Assembly (NCBI GenBank): GCA_030248215.1
Contig: JASANG010003894.1
Span: 59,737-123,736, forward strand
Source: Enoplolaimus lenunculus
Lineage: Eukaryota; Nematoda; Enoplea; Enoplida; Thoracostomopsidae
DNA: 64,000 bases
Direction of reading: 5' to 3'
Of this stretch, positions 57,819-64,000 are shown piece after piece (positions within the stretch are counted from its first letter, which is position 1; every line of letters starts with the position of its first letter). Both the position numbers and the translations under genes were made by a program. The notes under the pieces are model-generated. The model was given only the letters and a program-made list of their open reading frames with translations. It searched no databases and was not told the origin of the DNA.

Positions 57819-59820
57819 ACCGTAAGGATAGCAACTGAAACTTTTTCGTTTTACAGAGAGGAAAACTGAAATATCCCTATTGCTTGGCCGATGTGAGTAT
57901 TAAACACAAAAACAAGCGCCAATTGTCAACAATTTGGAATAAACGTCATATGCGGAAATAGGCTATTGATTAAATCAGTTACAGTTCAGATATGTTTCAT
58001 TTGGTTCATACCTTTGAGTGTTGTTTTTAAATAAAAACTAATTTATTCTTTGTCTGTATTAAACAATCTTGATTTGTGGTCAAATGTTTCGTTTTTGCTA
58101 TTGTTCAGTAGTTTTCTCTATACACGAAACGGTGATGGCTCGTTCAATAGTAAATTAAAGGTGATCCTCGCTTTGTTTGTGTTTTGTCTAATAAAACACT
58201 TTTCGGAACGAAATCCATGATTTTATTTCATTTTGTATTTGAATTGAGTAAATTACGTTGGCAATTTATATCTTAAACGCTACTAGTCCAGCTTTACGCA
58301 ATGCGCAAAAGTTAGTGAATGCACAACAATCTGCATGCAACTTTTCCTTTTTGCAGAACAATCTCGTTTTCGTTGTAAGAAAATAGTTTAAACAAAGTAA
58401 TACTGTAAAGCTTCCCACTATACGTATCTGGGGCATTCCAGCTATAATTATACAAATATATGTATGTATTAAGTACATATACATGCACACATATATATTC
58501 TATCAAGGGTCCAATTGGAATCAAATTTAGTCGGAATCGGAATTAGACTAGTAATTCAAACTTTTTGTCAGATCCGGAATCGGAATCGAATCCGGAATTC
58601 CAAAAGTTTTGCTATTTTTAGTTTTGGAAAAATTTCGAAAACATTAAATTTTTTTGTTTGTAGAAAATAACTGCAAGCGCAAGAAATATGAGTAGATGAT
58701 GTAGATCTAGGATTTATTTCATTCAAGTAAGACAAAACGGAAAGTTCTTGCTTAACATACAAATTTCACAGATACCTGTGAATAAATGTTGCATTGAAAA
58801 TTTACTTTATTTTTTGTCGGTCGAATTAGTGATTTTACCAATTGTGCAGATGTGTCATATACTCAGGTATATATAAAGCTTAGGTTAAATTCAAAAAGTT
58901 TAATTATCAAGTGATTCGAGTTGAGTAACACTATTTTTTGCCATTTTTTTGCATAATTCAGTGTAAATTGTCGAAAACGTCACTGTGAGTAATTGAACAT
59001 TTGCTGTGTTTAATAATTTCACTACAACAAATAATCTGTTGAATAGTGGAATTTTCATCGCCATAATGTTTCTATTTTGGCCCATGTTAACTAAGGAAAG
59101 GCCAAACTCAGATTAAAGCCTAAACCTAAGCGGAAACATTAACGTATCCTGAGCTAAAGACTAAATATAAGACTTATCATAAGCCTAAGCCTATGCTTCC
59201 CAGGCTCAATGCCCCCAGTTTCTCTGCCTACCTATGGGCAGTCACATATAATTAACATGAGTAAGTATAGTTATCTGCCGCTGTCTTTTTGTAAGAAATC
59301 GACTTCCGGTTTCGGTAAAATTTTTGTATAAAACATTTCGTTTACTTCCATGTGAACTTTTTGCATTTTTGCACTAAAATTGCCTGTTCCTCAGCGGGTT
59401 TGTTTGTAAAAAGTTGCGTTGCAAGTGCATCAGTTTCAGCAGCAACAATTACTCAAGAGTTTGTTAAAATGTTATAAATTAAATATAAAAAATGTATAAA
59501 AGTTTTCAAAAGTTTAACTCAAAATGATAAATTATCAAATTTTTGAACAGTTTCTTTTAAATTTCATCGTCTGACTGCTTAGACAACTATGAACGTGTAC
59601 ACTGCGAATGTATTTGTAAAATTGTCTTAATTTAGCTATAAAACAGTGTCCAAAGTGTTGTTATTATGTCTTACTATCTGGTTTCAAAGAATACTGAAGC
59701 TAATATTGTAAAATTCGATTAAGAAAGTTTAAGTGCTAAATTGCATGTACATAAGTGAATGCTCAGACGAAAAAAGAGTAAAGTTCAATCGCAACGATTA
59801 CATTAGAGATCCTAAGTATG
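57819..59820. other. Non-coding, repeat scraps
   Basis: Contains a CGGAATCGGAAT-rich MITE scrap at about 58505-58610 (starts near TCAAGGGTCCAATTGGAATC) and a TTAGGC-type fragment at about 59085-59200. No gene recognised. Confidence 0.5.
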
Positions 59821-60018
59821 TGCCGTGTAAAGATCAGATGCGTAATGTGTTTTTATGTCGGATTGCAATAGAGTAAAGCTTAAACCTCAGACTAATTTGC
59901 TTACTTAAGCTTAAGCTTAGGCGTAGACTACGTGTAATTGTATTGTTACGCTTAGGTTTAGGCTTAGGCTTAGCCATATGCTAATACTACTGTTAGGTCC
60001 CTGTTCTATACATTAAAG
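59821..60018 (+). mobile_element. GGCCCATGTAAAG MITE, diverged
   Basis: Contains TGCCGTGTAAAGATCAG at the left, GGATTGCAATAGAGTAAAGC, then GCTTAGGTTTAGGCTTAGG units and CCCTGTTCTATACATT at the right. Termini are decayed. Further fragments with TTAGGC-type runs lie at about 360-400, 30455-30505, 44945-44990, 52275-52415, 57415-57530 and 59085-59200. Confidence 0.65.
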
Positions 60019-61026
60019 CTGAATCTGATACGCTTAAATAGGTCATTTAAGCAATTAACTGAAAACCTCTTGAAGTGTACATTGAAGTTGAGAATGGAAC
60101 CTCAAGCTACTATTTTTCAAGAAAAATATTGTTTAACTGAGCTTATCGTGTGTGTTTTCTATTGTCTCTCAAATCTGCATAAATGATTGGAATTTGAAAA
60201 ACTAATTCCTGCCTTCAACTGATTATTGCAAATCCAAATGTGAACTTTTAAAAAACTCCAAGTCTTTAAGTAGCTAAAGTTGTCTTGGGAACAAAAATTG
60301 TTTTTGCCAAAACATCATGAAACGATCTCTCATCGTTCCGTAAACCGTTGTCAAACGATTAATTTGAAAACAACAAATTCGACATTTTGATTTATTTAAA
60401 TTAAAAACAATGCATACACAGTCAATACAAGTTTACACACAGTAACAACACGGCATTTCCGTCACATTGTTATTTGGTGAACAAAATTGTTTCAATTTGA
60501 AAACAATTTATCAGCTATATTTTTACAAAATTAGCTAAGATATTCGTCGAATCATATAAAATCGGTTAAACGTACGCCCAAAAAGTTAATAGCTAACTCA
60601 TTAAAATATTATGCAATGTTGAACCTTTACCCCATACAGCAAGTACAAGCTGGTTTTGGTAAATATAAAATTTTGCCATCCAGAATGGTTTGCCTCTTCG
60701 GTCAAAGTTAGGCAACGTCGCAAAAGCTCACGGCGCTACCCTGGGTTTCACCAAAACTGTTTACGTTTTTAACCTTCATATCTGTTGTCATATTTCTTCG
60801 GAATGAATTGCACGATATTGTAAAGAACAATAGAGCTGAAATAATTGAAAACGACAGTTGAAATAAAAAAAAGATGCTTAAAACTTTAGTACACAGCTAA
60901 GGTTGGTTTTGCTTGAATTTGAAAATGCTACCACAATTATCCAAAGACTAATACCGATCGCGGCTTGAACTACAACCCAGAATTTGGACCCACCAACCAC
61001 ATCGACTGGTGGGAGGCAAAGTTAGA
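60019..61026. other. Non-coding, no feature recognised
   Basis: AT-rich sequence with several AACAATTTG/CAAATTG words. Nothing on either strand supports a gene. It directly adjoins the 25-bp satellite. Confidence 0.5.
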
Positions 61027-61575
61027 GGGACTCCAAAAAATGATAGTTTCAGGGACTCCAAAAAATGATAGTTTCAGGGACTCCAAAAAATGGTAGTTTC
61101 AGGGACTCCAAAAAATGGTAGTTTCAGGGACTCCAAAAAATGGTAGTTTCAGGGACTCCAAAAAATGATAGTTTCAGGGACTCCAAAAAATGGTAGTTTC
61201 AGGGACTCCAAAAAATGGTAGTTTCAGGGACTCCAAAAAATGGTAGTTTCAGGGACTCCAAAAAATGGTAGTTTCAGGGACTCCAAAAAATGATAGTTTC
61301 AGGGACTCCAAAAAATGGTAGTTTCAGGGACTCCAAAAAATGGTAGTTTCAGGGACTCCAAAAAATGGTAGTTTCAGGGACTCCAAAAAATGGTAGTTTC
61401 AGGGACTCCAAAAAATGATAGTTTCAGGGACTCCAAAAAATGATAGTTTCAGGGACTCCAAAAAATGGTAGTTTCAGGGACTCCAAAAAATGATAGTTTC
61501 AGGGACTCCAAAAAATGATAGTTTCAGGGACTCCAAAAAATGATAGTTTCAGGTACTCCAAAATATGGTAGTTTC
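61027..61575. repeat. 25-bp satellite array, 22 copies
   Basis: The unit AGGGACTCCAAAAAATGRTAGTTTC (written in two parts: AGGGACTCCAAAAAAT and GRTAGTTTC) repeats about 22 times almost without change. Only one position varies regularly, A or G. From left to right the state is A A G G G A G G G G A G G G G A A G A A A G. The last unit is slightly diverged. No indels were seen. Confidence 0.97.
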
Positions 61576-62065
61576 CCTCGTAAATTAAAATACAAAAATT
61601 CATCTGGCCTTTCGTTCTTAAAATTTTATCAATTGGGATCCTCCAAAATTGAAAGATTTCTGTGTAATTTAATACAATAAAACGTGTCTGGCTTCTTAAG
61701 ATCGCTCCGTTCGCAAGGTTTTTTGCTCTTGTAACCGCTGTTGTAATTATTAGTTGCCCAGTGATATGCTTGTATAATATTTTTTCTAGCAGAGGCATTC
61801 GAAGCTTGTTGATTTTGGCTTGCTTCACTCGCGCAAGCATTTCTTTAGCGAGTGGTAACAAAGCTTTGATTCCGTCAGTTCAGTTTGATAACAAAATGTC
61901 AAAAACTTTGCGGGCATTTCGCGCGAAAATCAGGCTCAAAAGTGAAATTTAAAACAAAATTATACGCAACTTTAAGCTGATGCTGGTTCTATTTAACATA
62001 ATCGTTTTAACAGAAATATCATTTACCTGTACAGAATTAAATTTGGGTTGACAATTTGACACGTT

Positions 62066-63927
62066 TTATCCTTGGTTGCCCATCATCATCATCAACAACG
62101 GCAGCATTGAACTACCACCGAATCCGCCGATTGATCCTGGCGCCTGAGGTGGACCAGGCGCAGTTCCGTTTCCACCGTGAACCGGAAGCAATTGTTGATA
62201 TCTACCAGTGTAAGGACTCAGCCAGACTGGAAGACGTCGGAAATTCTGGTTGTTGCTGCCTGAAACGTAATTAAACTCTACAGTTATGCGCTAAAAATCT
62301 CTTAAAGTTCTGTTGATTGGTGTAAAAAAATTAAGGTTCGAGTCTTTAAAAATAGGTAGTAAAACACTGTCTTATTGAATAATAAGCTTGCGCTCGCGAA
62401 AATATACAGAAGGAATATGCGCTTTTCAGTGGCAAATACTGAAATTTGTGACAGGAGCGGTGCGCATTATAAATAATAGTATTAAGAAGTCCGCCAGATA
62501 AGTGAGCGAGAAGCCAAACGCAATTTTAATAATACACGTGAAAACGTTGCACAGCTATTTTACTTTGAGTACTAATTCAGTTGTAATCAATTACATGTTT
62601 GTCGTTGCATCTTTGAGCTGATCGTTTGTGTTTTTAGCCTTTTTCTCTTGTATTTGCGAACCTGATCATTAATTGGTGGTAATAGATTTTCGTTAAAAAT
62701 GTGGTAATTAAAACTTGACACTTACCCATCATCATAAGCATCATTGGATTGTAAGGATTCATCAAGCTGCTAAGTGCACCGCCGCCAGGAACTGAAATAA
62801 AAACAACACAAAAACCGTTTAAAATTAAGCCCCTAAAAGTACACTTGAGTCGATTTGTATTGCTTACAAATGTAAAATTACGGCTAATATACATGTTTTG
62901 ATACAGTTGCAACGATATTGCATTGCAGAGTATTTGCACAAGATTCTATACGCTGTTAGGGATTTTGCAATTTTGCTTTCATTCAGCCGTATTCACACGT
63001 GCAAGTTTTTGCTGCGAGAACTTGCAGCTGCAAATTACACGCAGAACTTGCATTTTATCGTCAGCCAATGAGAAAACGGCAGTAATATATTCAGTGAACT
63101 TGCATAACTATTCACACATGTGAACTAAATTGCTAGCTATGATTTTTTATGAATTGTTCGTAGGTGGAAGTTTTTCGAACGGGATTATTTGACAAAACTT
63201 TCAAGTGCAAGTTGCATTTGCAATTTAGGAAGCAAAAACTTGCACGTGTCCATAGGGCTCAACTGTAGTTGAACCTTTGGTCTAAATAAAAAATACGAAT
63301 AATAAGTATAAAAAATAAAACAGAATCATAAATTTCATAAAATATAAATAAAACACAACTAAAGTAACTACTTACACTGTTGATTTGATGGTTTAGCTAA
63401 AAACAAAAATGCATCCAACTGTACAAGCATAAAATTTAACTATTTAGTAAATTACGAGTATATACTCTTTTAATTTTCAGGTCCGATCAAAAATGCTACA
63501 AACTTATCAGTAATTCTTCTCCGGACTACATTTTTGTTTAGTTTGGCAATTCGGGTAAAAGTTGTGTACTTAGCCTACAATTAAAACTACAAAACTATCA
63601 TTCGGCTCATATGTTTATGTTTGAAGTATGGTGTGAATATCAAAATAACACTTGGCATTGAAATTGTCCAATTTCTACGCTCTCCCAGCGTTACGATGTT
63701 TCCATACTGTTGGCTTTGTAAAAGCAGTGGCAACAGTTTTGTTTTACAATTTATTCACAGACATGTGCTTGGAGTTGATGATAAAATTCGAAACTGTTTT
63801 TATACTTTCACCGATGCTTAGCTGAAAAAACATTGCAATCGCAAACCTCAGAACAAAAGCATAGATGAAGGCACTTACGGTACAATGCAATCAGAAGTAG
63901 GCTGCCTAGAAGTACGAATCGCATCAT
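62066..63927 (-). CDS. Secreted Met/Gly/Pro-rich protein, four exons with a 21-nt microexon
   Basis: On the minus strand, exons 63879-63927, 63376-63396 (21 nt), 62726-62791 and 62066-62259 join in phase to 330 nt, 109 residues and a stop. Each junction has GT and AG; three donors read GTAAG. The start MMRFVLLGSLLLIALY is a signal peptide. The mature part reads PKPSNQQFPGGG, then a Met-rich MNPYNPMMLMMMG, an Arg/Tyr/Gln stretch (FRRLPVWLSPYTGRYQQLL), a Gly/Pro region (APGPPQAPGSIGGFGG), and a second Met run ending LLMMMMGNQG. There are no cysteines. I do not recognise the family; the composition resembles low-complexity structural or secreted matrix proteins. The MITE at 62995-63259 lies in its second intron. 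The phase-perfect microexon makes the model convincing, but expression is untested. Confidence 0.8.
62995..63259. mobile_element. Palindromic MITE with CACGTGCAAGTTTTTGC ends
   Basis: Ends AGCCGTATTCACACGTGCAAG and its near inverse CTTGCACGTGTCCATAGGGCT bound AT-rich arms with repeated GAACTTGCAGCTGCAA words. It lies in intron 2 of the minus-strand Met/Gly-rich gene. Pieces of the same family occur at about 15200-15405, 18730-18800, 45727-45803 and 56920-57065. Confidence 0.7.
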
Positions 63928-64000
63928 TTTTGATTTAGGTTATGCGTTGCTAATTACTTAGCTACTATACAGTTTAAAATATTAGATTTTGTGTAAATCT

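Noticed and set aside
61027-61575. CRISPR-like array
   Set aside because: Repeats are directly adjacent with no spacers, in a eukaryotic context; it is a simple satellite.
1-64000. LTR retrotransposon, endogenous virus or Polinton
   Set aside because: No long terminal repeats, and no gag, protease, integrase, capsid or envelope-like frames were seen; the only RT signature belongs to the LINE.

Overview
The window is metazoan nuclear DNA, AT-rich and crowded with transposable elements. The organism is most likely a nematode or a close relative with a large, repeat-rich genome. Three things point that way: a cuticlin-type ZP-domain gene closely resembling nematode CUT-1, a small secreted ShKT-domain gene, and many interstitial copies of TTAGGC, the nematode telomere unit. 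No bacterial features, rRNA, CRISPR array or LTR retroelement was seen.

Genes. (1) The DRG1 GTPase lies on + at 22783-29095 in 11 exons that join exactly in frame to 366 codons. (2) A cuticlin/ZP-domain membrane protein lies on + at 38243-47123 in ten recognised exons giving 372 residues; the signal-peptide exon was not found. (3) A 100-residue secreted ShKT protein lies on + at 52496-56411 in three exons. (4) A 109-residue secreted Met/Gly/Pro-rich protein lies on - at 62066-63927 in four exons, one of 21 nt. (5) A 112-residue secreted Cys-containing protein of unknown family lies on - at 33017-33355. (6) A Ser/Thr/Pro-rich 5' coding exon lies on - at 18978-19377; its continuation is unresolved, with a weak candidate exon at 7027-7206. 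A Met-less reading frame at 51229-51516 may be an exon or a relic.

Layout. 1-18.9 kb is almost all dispersed repeats. It includes hAT-type MITEs and a composite in which a 2A-bearing LINE sits between hAT ends. 19-29 kb holds the minus-strand exon, a tRNA-like SINE and DRG1, whose introns carry a hAT MITE and a 1.1-kb repeat-bearing element. 29-38 kb is mostly MITEs plus the small secreted gene. 38-47 kb is the cuticlin gene, whose introns hold MITEs and a head-to-head pair of Penelope-like (GIY-YIG) fragments. 47-58 kb holds a minisatellite, TTAGGC-bearing MITEs and the ShKT gene. 58-64 kb holds a 22-copy satellite of 25 bp and the Met/Gly-rich secreted gene.

The genes do not form an operon or a visible pathway. 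Three or four encode small secreted or cuticle-associated products, which fits an ecdysozoan. The most distinctive signal is a MITE family with 8-bp target duplications whose interior is made of TTAGGC-like telomere units.
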